Below, piece by piece: positions 22,912-34,305 of a stretch of 64,000 nucleotides of DNA. The stretch lies in NCBI GenBank assembly GCA_022457155.1, contig JAJGOT010000211.1, positions 542,001-606,000 on the forward strand, in the 5' to 3' direction. Each line of letters starts with the position of its first letter. The first letter of the stretch is position 1. Position numbers and translations under genes: made by a program. This DNA comes from Cladopsammia gracilis (taxonomy: Eukaryota > Cnidaria > Anthozoa > Scleractinia > Dendrophylliidae). A model generated the notes under the pieces. It was not told the DNA's origin. It ran no database searches and saw only the letters and a program-made list of their open reading frames with translations.

Positions 22912-23766
22912 GAGTTGCGGTAGAAATCAGTTGAGCATGGAATGTCATGTATGAAGGTTCGTCTTATAAATATAGTACGCTTCAGCACATAAAAAGGTGC
23001 CAGAATCTTCACTTTGTATTTCTTTACTGCCACCCGCAAACCTAATACTTTTCTGAGATGTTTTTTTGCTTGAGAAAGAGCATACGCAGTGAAGTAATTG
23101 TGTACGTGAAACATCTGTCGCGATTGAAGTCCTGTTTCATATCAGAGGACAAAATAATTTTAACAGAAGAAAGTGTATACTAAAGTTACTAAAATTATGT
23201 GACATAGCCCCTCTAAGTGACACATCATCCCCGCTGATACTTCGCTGTTAGCTTGGTCGAACGAGCTCCCGGGATTGGGGGGCGGCGGGGTTGTGGGTTC
23301 CCATTTAAAAGGTACGAGGACCGGATGCTCGTCGTAAAACACAAAATGAGACCAACCTGGGCGTAACTTAAGCTTTATTTGACCCTCAAAAGATATCATT
23401 CTAAAAACTGGCAGACAGACAAGTTATAGTGATCTCCGGTAATAAGAGCGGCCACCAACACAGTATGATGTTTTTTTTTTTAATTCTTCGCGTGCCACCC
23501 TAAACGACCCCTCGATGGCTAAAAATATCGTCGTTCCTTCCCGAACATCCTAAGTGATACCAAAATCCATAATTTACGGCCCTTAACGAATCTCCGTAAA
23601 ATCCATGTGGAAGTCCTCCAACCTCGAGGGCAAGCTACTTCAAACAAGTAGCCTTTATTGATATCGGCGTCGCGTAGGAACGCAATGAAAGACGAATATC
23701 TCCCATCCCCCACTCCCCAAGTTGGATATCAAAACTTCTAGAATAAAAAAAAATATGTATATTGAC

Positions 23767-23901
23767 CTTGTAGTCCCTGATGGTGATAGTTGAGTCAAAA
23801 GAACCGCAACACAGGAGCTTTCGTTCTCCTTCAGTGGCAGAAGTCAAGCAACTCACTCCACGAGGCTCGTGACAGTGAAAACGCTCACGTAATTTGTTTG
23901 T
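23767..23901 (-). CDS. ZNF106: ZNF106-like WD40 exon (CHEPRGVSCL blade)
   Basis: This 135-nt exon, from CCTTTTCAG to GTCAAT, reads in phase 0 TNKLRERFHCHEPRGVSCLT and continues to CCGSFDSTITIRDYK. It matches the CHGPRAVSCLATAQEG...VGSYDCTISVRD blade of ZNF106, and the match is specific to this family because most WD40 proteins lack the CH-x-PR-x-VSCL signature. The donor GTCAAT is weaker than consensus. Confidence 0.88.
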
Positions 23902-24589
23902 CTGAAAAGGAAAAAGAAAGAATGAATAAAAGGATATCAGGAACTCGGAAGAGTTGGTTCTCTCCTTGCTTCGAAAACCAACACTTCCAAATTCCAATTA
24001 GATCTGGAAAGTGTCCCCAATTAGTACTCGCCTGCTAAATGCTTTTGACACTTAAATAAAGTGATTAAAAAAAGCAACAACAAAGAGCGAACGATTTCTC
24101 CTTTCCGTGACCAAGTATTGTGCGCTTGCCAAGTCATCGCCCGCAAGCTATTTTTTCATTCTTCCCTGGAATCTCGAGGGGACGCGCGTCTTGGTGGGTT
24201 TTAATACCATTTTTTATCATTTTAGACAATTCATAAGACTAAATTTTACCTTATGTCAAAGTTTAGTCAGCGAAGTATAGGGTCAATAATACTGTAAACG
24301 GAGCACAATGATCGATGGGCGCCTTCACTCTAGATATCGATACCGGTCCTGTATTGCGTTTGTCACTTTTTGTCGTCAGTTCTTACTTTGCACGATGATT
24401 TTTCGAGGTTTTGTTCACGCTAGATGCTAAGTAACCTCAGCATGTTCGTGATACAGCTCTTTTGCAAGAAGTCTGATGATTGCGCTTACTGAATACATAT
24501 GATACTATTCTAGCGTAAAATTAGACCTTCAGTAGCGAACAGGTCTAATTTCGGGATTTTAGTGAATCAGTTTTGATACCATGATCAAA

Positions 24590-25186
24590 AGGACACTGTC
24601 CCCCCGGGAGGGGGGGGGAATACTCCCTATAATGGGCTATACGGGGATGCTCCGCCCGAAAGGGGTACCTTTTTAGGCTGGAGGTATATGAAAGGGTAGG
24701 GATTTCACGAGTTGAAGTATATGAAAGGGTAGGGATTTCACGAAGTATAGGAAAGGGTAGGGAAAACACGAGTTGAAGTATAAAAAAGGGTAGGGAAAAC
24801 TTCCATTTAAATATTATAAAAAGGCCCTTTCAAAACATATCTAACAGACGCAAGTAAAGGCTATATGAAAGGGGTACCATTTTCAATGAAAGGTATATGA
24901 AAGGGGCACCTTTTCTGTCAAAAACGGTATATGAAAGGGGTACCTTTTTTTGTCAAAAACGGTATAAGGTACCTTTTTTTTTTGTCAAAAACGGTATATG
25001 AAAGGAGTTCCTTTTCTATCAAAAACGGTATATGAAAAGGGTACCTTTTTTTTTGCCAAAAACGGTATATGAAAGGGGTACCTTTTTTGTCAAAAACGGA
25101 ATATGAAAGGGTAAGGGTTTGGACCTTGGGGCGGAGCATCCCCGTACAAAACTTTGTTTAATACCCTCAGGGACACTGTCCCGGCT
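24590..25186. mobile_element. TIR element containing the ~36-bp array
   Basis: GGACACTGTCCCCCCGGGAG and TACGGGGATGCTCCGCCCGA at the left are matched by GGGGCGGAGCATCCCCGTAC and the palindromic GGGACACTGTCCC at the right. The interior is the tandem array. It is immediately followed by the related element at 25170-25554. Confidence 0.6.
24840..25115. repeat. ~36-bp tandem repeat (GTATATGAAAGGGGTACC)
   Basis: Seven to eight copies of GGTATATGAAAGGGGTACC then TTTTTTGTCAAAAAC are seen. The array sits inside an element whose flanks (CGGGGATGCTCCGCCC at 24640 and its complement at 25128) are inverted. A fragment of the same family is at 40885-40955. Confidence 0.8.
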
Positions 25187-25554
25187 AATATATCATGTTT
25201 CCATAATTATGGCCAGGAGCTTGCTTTAAGCTTGCTTCATTATCTTGAAATAGGAAGAAAATATCGCCAAAAGTGATGACAGCAAAGAAATATTAACTAA
25301 GGAGACAAAACAACGGCTAAAAAGGTCAAAATTCCACAAGAATGACAATTTTGATTTTTTTGACAGGCGGTCAAGAAATCAAATTTGATGAACGGTAATC
25401 CACTTCCATCCTTGTAATCCTGCACTTTATCTCCAAACTATTGCTTCTGGTTTGTTCTATAGAATCTTTTTTGTTTAATTAAGTTGTATATTTGGTGGCA
25501 TTTGGTGATATAACGTGAAAATAAGGTAAGGGAAATTTTGTATTTCGGTGTCCC
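25170..25554. mobile_element. Inverted copy of the ~400-bp GGGACACTGTCC element
   Basis: It begins GGACACTGTCCCGGCTAATA and ends TATTTCGGTGTCCC. Its interior is the reverse complement of the copy at 9943-10347, including the TCAAGAAATCAAA block. It is sandwiched between two other TIR elements. Confidence 0.75.
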
Positions 25555-25557
25555 TTT

Positions 25558-25768
25558 GATAACCATTTCACTCCCAGAGCCAGTTATGGAGACATGTGGT
25601 GTAGTTCTAACTTTTGAGTCTGTCGATGAAATCCTATGGTGTGACCATTCAAATGAAACCTCTTCAGCAGTACTTTTGTATGGTACCATTTGTTTTTCAA
25701 TATTTTACAAAATGAAATTTGGGATTTTTCTTAAATTTTGATATCTGGCACTCTTGGGAATTAATTGA
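25558..25768. mobile_element. Short copy of the 88-bp-repeat TIR element (about one unit)
   Basis: It starts GATAACCATTTCACTCCCAG and ends GGCACTCTTGGGAATTAATTG, the same termini as the family. It holds one unit (GTTCTAACTTTTGAGTCTGT... CCATTCAAATGAAACCTCTT) in reverse orientation to the array at 10.5-11.7 kb. It directly abuts another TIR element at 25170-25554. Confidence 0.75.
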
Positions 25769-25802
25769 TTAGTGAATTACCTGCGCCATTATTAATCACG
25801 CA

Positions 25803-25990
25803 GGGTCAAGTTCAAGTTCAAGTTCATTTTATTCACACTTATTCAATTACAATATACCAACATTAAGGAAATAAAAAAAAAGTAAGAACAGAGCTAACTA
25901 TACATTGAATTAAACATAACAAAAGAAGAGTGTGTAGCAGCCAAAGGAGCCAAGCTTTCGAGTTGGCTACTACCACAGAGCAGTTGCAAG
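25803..25990 (-). mobile_element. Possible LINE 3' end with AAGTTC-type tail
   Basis: The plus strand has a direct repeat of TTCAAG (tcaagttcaagttcaag), followed by TTTATTCACACTTATTCAAT and AT-rich sequence. Short tandem repeats next to a conserved AT-rich stretch are typical of CR1/L2-like 3' ends. No coding part is present, so the call is tentative. Confidence 0.4.
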
Positions 25991-26488
25991 TGGATCAGCC
26001 TGAACTATCAATCTAAAACAGGATCGATGCTGGGCATCAAACCCAAGTTAGCAAACTCCACGGACCATCAAGTTAAGCATGATTATTTAAAACTATTCTC
26101 TTGTTTTACTATTTTTTTTCCATCTGCACATTTGTCCTCTTTTAAAACGAATTTGTCGAAGTGAAAATTTGACCGACATATTTGAATTGCATGTCTTACA
26201 TTTTTCTTGGATTAATATGATAACATATCTGTTTAAATTTGTCGCCTTTGCTGGATAGCCAAATGTGAATTAGATTTGTCAGTACATTTGTCTCGTAAAC
26301 AAATGTGATCATATTCTTTGATCTTTGTTTATCGACTATAAATAACAGCGATCTTTTACTGAGGATAAATGATGACTGAATTATTTTTAATTGGATACTC
26401 TCGTCGACTATAACCTGACAATAGATTAAGCGGATACTTTGTTATTTATACATCATAATTGATCATAGTGTATCACGGTATTGTACTA

Positions 26489-28154
26489 CAGTCAAACCTG
26501 TATATAACGGCCCTGAATATAGCGGTCACCCTGTATATAACGGTCACCAAACAACTTCCCGAAAATCGTGCCCTATATTTACTGTAAAGTTTGCCTGTAT
26601 ATAGCAGTCACCTGTATATAACGGACGCGGTCACCCTTTAGACTTCCCGAATCCACAATTTCATTATTTTTTACCTGTACATAACGATCACCAAATTGAA
26701 TTACGATCAAACCATTAGCCAATCATGGCAAGCTTTATTCAACGCCTCATTAAATTGTAGCTACCAGGGCAGGGGTCGCACACAAATACAAATATTATAC
26801 GAAATACAACTACAAATACATGTCAAATACATGTCATCGACTGCGTCCGACACATGGTTGCGACAGATAGCAAAAAAGTGCCGATGTTCTGCTCTCGGAA
26901 GCGGGTCATATCGCTTTCAAACAATACGGTAGTTTCTTTCTTCGACCTAACACCCGTATTTTCCGTACCAAACTATATTCACTTTCGAATTCTGCGTAGT
27001 TCCTTGATTATTACACTGTACTTGTCAAATTGACAGCTGTTGTTTTATAGACCATGATAGTGCTCCGCGTCAAATTCCTCTTCTATCAGACATTTTATTT
27101 CTATATTATTTTTATTTTCTTCCACGGACATTTCAGTGACCCGCTCGTTGATCGGCCTTAGGCCGGCAAGTCACGAAGCTCACCGCGAGAATACCTCTGG
27201 TACCCAGGGTAGAAAAAGTGCTCCCGTGACAAACTTCTTGGACACCACGCTAATGGAGCATGAAATCGACGATTAAGTCACGCAATATTCAACGTGAATT
27301 TCGCAGGATTTTTCGGATAAAATTACAACTACCAGTTGCAAGTAAGACACAAGACTGTTGAATATAATTCCTTTATTAACTAGAAAAATTTTAGTCACAA
27401 GACTGCGAAATCTGCGTTCGCCTGGCACGGCCGGTCAGTGAATTATTGCCACAAGACATACAGCGAATTGCACCGTACCGTAGAACATCGTGCAGAACGA
27501 CGTCGGTATTTAGGTGAAAGCTTCCCAAATCAGGCAGAGAACCACAGCAAAATCAAGATAGAACATTTAAAACATACCAGAACGGTAGCGAGGAAATTCT
27601 GATAACTTCTTGCTTGATTCCAAAGAGACCCAACAACTTACATGGTCCGGAGAAGAACCTTTGTCCAATTTTTCCACTGCGTACTTTTAGTAGGCATTGA
27701 AATATTGAGCCGTACGATTCCAAAATCGGGAAAATATCCGAAACTAAATCAAGACAAATAGATTATTCACATGTGACATTTCGGAACCCCAGCTTCCCAG
27801 GATAATGCCTGATTTCCACGCGCTGGGACAGTGCTGGATACTATTATATTGTGACGTTTCAAAATGGCGCAGATTTGGTACCGACACTTTTCTCGATTCG
27901 TTCCGCCTAGACGACGCGCTAAGCATGCTGGATACTATTGTGACGTTTCAAGATGGCGCAGATTTGGTACCGACACTTTTCTCGATTCGTTCCGCCTAGC
28001 AGACAAGATTAGGAAGCGTCTCCTTCGTCGACGCAAAAACGTTATTCATTAACTTCCAGTGGAGTTCAATGGGAACCTGTATATAGCGGTCACCCTGTAT
28101 ATAACGGTCACCTGGCCATTTCCCAAGGGTGACCGTTATATACAGGTTTGACTG
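26489..28154. mobile_element. pogo/Tigger-like non-autonomous DNA transposon
   Basis: The ends are inverted repeats, CAGTCAAACCTGTATATAAC on the left and its complement on the right, each next to a TA dinucleotide (26487-26488 and 28155-28156). CAGT-starting TIRs with TA target duplication are the mark of the pogo/Tigger branch of Tc1/mariner. The sub-terminal sequence repeats the CTGTATATAACGGTCACC unit. No transposase frame is visible. The interior contains a piece of another TIR family (about 27120-27215) and a direct duplication of roughly 70 bp (27834-27999). Confidence 0.8.
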
Positions 28155-29090
28155 TACAGTGTGCCAGTCTAACGATGCTGTATATCGCTGGATTCCGTTA
28201 AACACAGAGCGAGCCTATGAAAATAAGGATCATGGAAAGTACTTTCCTGGCTTCAATTAATGAGTTTAAGTAGAGGAAAATAGAGACCTTGAGATCGAGG
28301 TTTGGCCATCTTACCGCAAACGGCAAACCGGTTAGCGGTTTCACGTTAGCCATCTGCCCATATTTGGGACTAAAGATTCGCGGGTGGTAGCACTGATGAA
28401 CTATTATTTTGTATGCTTGGCCATCTGAACGGAGCCATCTTGGAAACAAATTATACATTCATGCATTCACATATCATCAGAAACTGGCTTTTGTTTTACG
28501 TTATTTATCGTAGTTTAACCACAAAGTAATCCGACTGGCAAAACAGTTCCAACAACAAATCGCCAGCTGCCATGTTTGTTTTTATTCATTCGTTCACTTC
28601 TATTTTAGCTGAGAAATCGTCTTCAAAATTACGTTTCTATGAAAAAGAATTCGATAATTAATAAGCGAAAGAGTTCTAAAAAGTCGCATTTCCTCTCAAA
28701 CGTGGGATTGTGATGTTTTAGGGTGAAAAAACCTTGCGGTAAATCACTTACCTCTAGAGCGTGGTCTAGCCGTACAAACGTGAACCTCAAACCGCAAACC
28801 TGACGGCAAGGCACTAGTCACGTGACTTCCTGACGTTCGCGGTTCGCGGGAAATGCCGAAACACATCGATCAACCGTGGTGCATCATATCTTTTTTCTCT
28901 CTTCTCAAACACTGCGGCTTGAGTGTATCTAGTTCCAGAATATACTGATGATATACATTTCATTCTAAATTCCTTTGGTTCGGCTACTATACACAATAGA
29001 GGCTTCTGAAGGCCAAACTATAGACAAATCGATCGTTTCTACGCGTTGAATTTTGCCAAAATTGTGCAAGACCACATTTCCCATGATCCT

Positions 29091-29482
29091 AAGGGACACT
29101 GTCACCTACTTTTAGTATCACTTTGAAAAGCCAAAAAAACATATTTGTTTGAATGGAAACCTGAAAATAATGGTCCAGTTTTGTTAACAAATACTCTATC
29201 AGTGCACAGAAACTGGTATTAGTTATCTTTGGCTGCGGATGGCCAGGATGGAAATGGATTGCAACTTTAAAAAATTGGCCAATTTTTTCAAGTTCCTCCC
29301 AAGAGTCGTGGAAAAATCGCGGAAAAACTTATTATGGTTTGTTCTTCCTTGAAGAAACCACTTGATATTATCTTCTTGGTGTTCTAGAAGCAATTCAGTT
29401 TATGTTTGAGCAAAGGTACTTTGTCATGTATTTAGTGTATTTTGACCAAAACACAGTAAAATCTGCGTGACAATGCCCTTTT
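29091..29482. repeat. Dispersed repeat, copy 2 (with GGGACACTGTC end)
   Basis: It begins AAGGGACACTGTCACC and ends AAAATCTGCGTGACAATGCC. It shares about 250 bp with 16513-16770 in opposite orientation. The GGACACTGTC start suggests a relation to the ~400-bp TIR family. Confidence 0.7.
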
Positions 29483-29937
29483 AAGTTCATTCGAAGGAGG
29501 TTAGTTCATGTTATTGACGAGATTGGTTATTGCTCTGTAAGCAACGTTTACAGTGGCATTGGAGTAATAGTGCTTTCCAGATGAAAGTAATTCTTTCAGT
29601 CGTCTTATCTAAATCCTACTGAATATCAATGACACGAAAAACGGTTTTAGTTGTCGGTCTGAAAAACACAGTGAAAACAAACTCTTTGCGCATCTTCGAA
29701 TTTTGACGTTAATGGTGTTTGAAATCTATTATCTCTGTGTGTGGGTTCCAAAGCAGGCGCAATAGTACGTCGGGTTGTCGATCCGCGAACAGGCGCGTCC
29801 ACGAAAATGCGTCCAATATTCTTAATACAATCGAACTTTCCTGCAACATAACTTTGCTCGAAAAAATGGCCAGAATTCATTACAATTCTAGTTCAGTAAT
29901 TTTGACAATTTTATTACACCAGCAACCAGCTCTGTAG

Positions 29938-31428
29938 TTTGATCAGAAACCCATAAGTGGGTTGAGTGTGTATAATATGCGAGCCAGCGAGTCATGCGAG
30001 TCAACAAGCGAGCCATGCGAGTCAACTGCGAGCCACGCGAGCCACGCGAGCCAGTATAAAATAACTTTTTTTTAAATTTTAATATAACTATTCTAAAGAT
30101 TGCCGCACTCTTCGAAGTTATAAAAATACTAAGCAGTTGTCGGTTTCCTTGTGGCTGGATGGTTGATCTTTTTACATAAAGCCCTGATGCCAACTAATGC
30201 GAACACTACAAATTCTCCTTCCGGTCTCTGAACATATAGTACTAGTTTTGAGAATTTTGAGAACCCACAGTTTGGAAACGTTACATTGACGATATTTTCT
30301 CACTATGGGACATCAGCAAACCAGATATTGTACAATTGATCGAACAAGCCAACTCACATCACCCTACAATACGGCTGAAATCTCAGACATTGAAACTGCA
30401 TTTCTGGATACAGTTATATACAAAGGCGAAAGATTCAAGGAACAATCTAATTCCTTGATATAAAAACACATTTTTAGCCAACGGAAACGTTTCAATATAC
30501 ACATTTTACCTCTTGTCACCTGCCAAGTGTTAAAATAGGATTCGTGAAGGGCGAAGCCCTGAGACTCCTACGAACTAATTCTTCAAAAACCACTTTTCAG
30601 GAAAATATTTCAAAATTTGAAAAACGCTTGCTGACTAGAGGCTACCCAAATAACCTGGTAGAAAAAATCCTATCAAAAATAAAATTCACAGAAAGGGAAT
30701 CGGTGCTTAGTAAACAAGACAAACAAACTCGAAAAGACATTTTGCCTTTTGTAACACAATACCAACCATCAGTGCCAAACATCAAACAAGTTTCAATGAG
30801 AAAATGGCACCATATACAAAACCAACCACTTTTACGGCAAATGTTTAAAGAACAACCTATGATATCTATTATATTATATATTATATTTTTAAAGGAAAAT
30901 CTTTAAAAGATACACTCGTTAGAGCAAAAATGTAAAAGGTTCTCATATGTTTCACACTGGTAGAGATTGTGCGGCCTGTCACCCTTGCTATTTCCTGCTA
31001 TGATAAGAATAGGATAATCGAAGGAAAGCGAAAACTCGTGCGAACTGAGCGAACTGCCAAAGGGTGAAGGAACTAATGTATGAAAGGGACTGGGAACTAA
31101 TAGTTGCCTCGCATGACTCGCATGACTCGCGTGACTCACATGGCTCGCTGGCTCGCAGTTTGTCAAGACCCAGTGGGTTGAAACGTGCAACTGTCTCTTG
31201 TACGCTTCAAAACAAGCTTCCGATTATTCGATTTCCTAAGAAGTTATTACAGCCATATTTGGAAAATCAAGATAAAATATCAACCAATCAATTCGTTAGA
31301 ACAACTTGCTTCCAATCTCGAGGGGCCAATGGGTTTCCAAATATGGTACTAAGCAAAAAATGAATTTCGGAAGCTGTGAATGCGCGTTACACGTTTCAAC
31401 CCACTTATGGGTTTCTGGTTTGATAGTG
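29938..31428 (+). mobile_element. Penelope-like retroelement, decayed
   Basis: The region is bounded by a short inverted sequence (AACCCATAAGTGGGTTGA at 29948-29965 and its reverse complement near 31400-31417). Inside, the reverse transcriptase palm motif RYIDDIFSLWDISKPD is seen at 30279-30326. After frameshifts, the thumb region KGEALRLLRTNSSKTTFQEN continues at 30547, with LVEKILSKIKFTERES and LPFVTQYQPSVPN. These blocks are characteristic of Penelope-like elements, which encode RT and often a GIY-YIG nuclease. Frame changes (between about 30350 and 30544, and again near 30890) and stops make it a pseudogene. Both ends carry short GCGAGCCA/GCGAGTCA tandem repeats (29979-30053 and, inverted, 31108-31158). 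Confidence 0.75.
30279..30900 (+). pseudogene. Penelope-like reverse transcriptase remnant
   Basis: The catalytic YIDD tetrad (30282-30293) is intact and followed by IFSLWDISKPDIVQLIEQAN. Further on a shift moves the readable frame to EISDIETAFLDTVIYKGERF, and the frame shifts again before KGEALRLLRTNSS at 30547. The last part runs as an open frame to about 30906 (RKDILPFVTQYQPSVPN). Because the coding blocks are out of frame with each other, no functional enzyme can be made. Confidence 0.75.
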
Positions 31429-32027
31429 AAAATTGAATTACAATTCATCCATGTTAAACTTGGCTCTTTTAAAAAGCAAACTGCAGGCAAAGCGATAGGC
31501 TAAAAGAAAACAGTGGATTTACCTGTTATCCCCAAAATGATTGAATGCGAATGATTCACGACACTTCTGAACGAATTAAGAAATAGCATCATTCTCGCGT
31601 CGCGTATGAATGCGTTTATACTGTTATGATCGGATAAACGAGAGGTAAAAAGGTTACCTTTTTCGCCGACGACAAATTAAAACAGTCCATTTGTGTTTCA
31701 ACTGTATCGTTCTTGCTTTAAAAGAAATTGTCTCGGATTAGAGAAATTCAGTGACTTTATATGTTTCCTTTGAATAGGCCTTTTTATTATATACATACTG
31801 AGATTTACACACCAGAAAACTATGAGATAAAAATCGTCCCTTCACGTATGACAAGCCATCCTATTGGTCATACGATTTTCCTAACTAGTGAAGAATATCG
31901 TATGACCAATCAGAATCGCGATACGACATTTTTCACTCGTGACAAAAATCGTACGCGGGAATTCCCGCCATTCAGTGTGCCTTCGCCCTCCTTGAAGGCC
32001 TCAATGAAATTCATTCATGGCGACAAA

Positions 32028-33515
32028 CAACCTCGTTCCCAGGGTCTCTCTTCTTCCCGCCCCCTGGAGCGAGAGAGAGAGAGAGACCCTGGTTGGGTCT
32101 GGTCACGTGTCTCCCAGAATCTGGGAGATTCCAATTAAAGGACACGGGGGAGGGGCGGCAAAGTGTGAAATTTGTCTGCTCTAGCTGGGCATTGCGAAAC
32201 AAATGCAAAAGCGTTCGGCGGCTCGCGACAAATGCCACAAATGTGAAGCGGCGGTCATCCGTAGACTTCGAAAACATATCCACATGGTCTGGTTCTGAAA
32301 GTGTAAGTTGCTTTAGGATCAGAGGAATTGTCACGGCGCTTGAAGATTTACCGCAGTAAAGCTAATTTTGAACTTGCTGCGGAATGCAATCCAATTTTAT
32401 TACTTGACGCCGCTAAGCTCGCGCTCTTGATTTATGGCATTGTTCCGGACTGGGATGAATTATCGCTACATACTGCTTAACAGGCGATCTTCAAGCTTCA
32501 TTCGAAAGGCCCATTAAAGTGCTGCCGTCTGTTCTCGGGCGATGGCAAAGCAAGAACTGAGAAGCGGCCGCCACAGAACCAATGTTTGCCACGCTGATCA
32601 ACAGTACACTTTTATAACAGGAAACGATCGATAGAAGACAATGATAGCTTTTATTCTTCCTGTGAGGCATGTTGTTTAGTTCAATGTTCACCAGTTCCAG
32701 CCGTTTGAATGTCTGTACATTGTTCATTTATATACTTGTGAATTTTTGAGCAACAATTTTATCCTTGCGCATTGTTTATTCGCTTTTGTTTGAATCGTAT
32801 GACTGAACCGTTTCGTTATTTCAATTTTAGGGCTTTGTTCATATTATGTTCAGTTCAAAAATTATAAGCTGTCAAGATCTTTTGTCCCTATTTATTCAGT
32901 TATAAACGGCAGGCATAACATAAACAGCAAAAGTGAAGCACTTTCTACGGCCAAAGAGATTTCATAACATCCCTATTCGGTTGACGATAAGCCTGGGATG
33001 TTTTATCTGTTTTATTCCGGGTCTTGCTATAATCACAGAGAATTGTTTACGTCTTTTATATATATCTTGCAATACAGATTCCTATTTTCAACAAGAGGTT
33101 ATGGAACATGGAACATATTTATTTCACAGCCACAGCTGAAACAATAACAGTCGCGCACAGCACGAGCCTAGCCACTGTACAGAAAACTAGCCTGCGAGCA
33201 GGCTCTACTATTTGGATTTCGCGCGCGAGTGCTATGCGAGCGATGATCATGAAGCTGCGAATTTAATACGTTTTTCCTCGCCCCATTCTTCTCGCCGGCT
33301 TCGCCGGCTCACAGCTCCGCCGCCAAGATACTCGCGCGATACCCCAAACAAGTGAGCCTGCTCGCAGGCTAACAGAAAACAAGACAACGTTACAAATACT
33401 GTCTACCCCTCCTTAGGATTATAATTGTCCACCAGATACGTGACCAGACCCAACCAGGGTCTCTCTCTCTCTCGCTCCAGGAGGCGGGAAGAAGAGAGAC
33501 CCTGGGAACGAGGTT
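32028..33515. mobile_element. Hairpin-armed TIR element (~1.5 kb)
   Basis: The arms 32028-32106 and 33437-33515 are reverse complements over about 79 bp, outer ends CAACCTCGTTCCCAGGGTCT. Each arm can itself fold, since it contains CCAGGGTCTCTC...GAGAGAGACCCTGG. The interior has a further palindromic-ended element (33190-33371). Single-arm relatives occur at 3908-3975 and 41663-41738. Confidence 0.75.
33190..33371. repeat. Element with palindromic ends AGCCTGCGAGCAGGCT
   Basis: The left end AGCCTGCGAGCAGGCTCTAC and the right end GTGAGCCTGCTCGCAGGCTA are inverted, and each contains a short palindrome of its own. The roughly 180-bp body is CpG-rich compared with the surroundings. It is non-coding. 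Confidence 0.7.
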
Positions 33516-33984
33516 GAGCGACAAAAGGGTTTAAAGTTCCATCACTTCAATGAAAAATGCGGATTTCTAAGGACCTAAAGAAAAGAACTTTAACAGATTT
33601 TGCTGAAAGGGAAAATATACGTTTAACAGGAGAAAGAATAAGGCTAAAAGAAGCTAAAAAAAGCAATTAAATCGCCAAACGTGCAAGCAAGTTTGAACTC
33701 TCGCCAATTGTTGTTATCAAAGCGGCAAAAACTTCAAAACACAGGTACGCAAACTACTTTGTTTTTGTCGTAAAGTGTCTTATTATTTATAGTCTTGTTA
33801 TAGTTTTGAAAACAATTATTGTCGTGGTTATTTTTGTTAGAAGTGTGAATTCGGTGAATTTTTCCACTTGAAAGTTGAGCCTGACAATAAACCAAGAACC
33901 CTTCTACTAAAGTGTTGATAATTTAATCGTTTCGTCTTGTTTTTCTGTTGTTGTAATCTCAGTATGCATATAATAAACAAATTA

Positions 33985-34129
33985 CTTCACGGTTCGTTCG
34001 CTTGTACGATTTTTATTCACTCGTTGGAAAGAATCACAAACTCACTCGCTCGCAAAGCCTCGCTCGTTCGTTTGTGATTCTTCCCAACTCGTGAATAAAA
34101 ATCGTACGCGCTCACCAACCGTGAAGTAA
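33985..34129. repeat. ~145-bp foldback element
   Basis: TTACTTCACGGTTCGTTCGC ... GAATCACAAAC is followed by GTTTGTGATTCTTCCCAACT ... AACCGTGAAGTAA. The arms are about 60 bp with a few mismatches. Confidence 0.8.
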
Positions 34130-34305
34130 CCTCTATATCTTCTCAACAAAATAAACAACCAACAGTTTAACAAGTGAGCCGTTATTTGAATGACACCAGC
34201 GCCCTCGTATATGGAACGAGGTTGTAAAAATTTGCATGTGAAAAGATTCCCCCGCATCAGCCTCGACTGCAAGCTAGTTCCAGTTCAATACCGTGAATAC
34301 GAATA

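Noticed and set aside
29647..29880. Candidate for the missing WD40 blade (frame with FDCIKNIGRIFVDAPVRG)
   Set aside because: The expected strand order is lacking, no suitable splice sites bound it, and the match is only a few residues.
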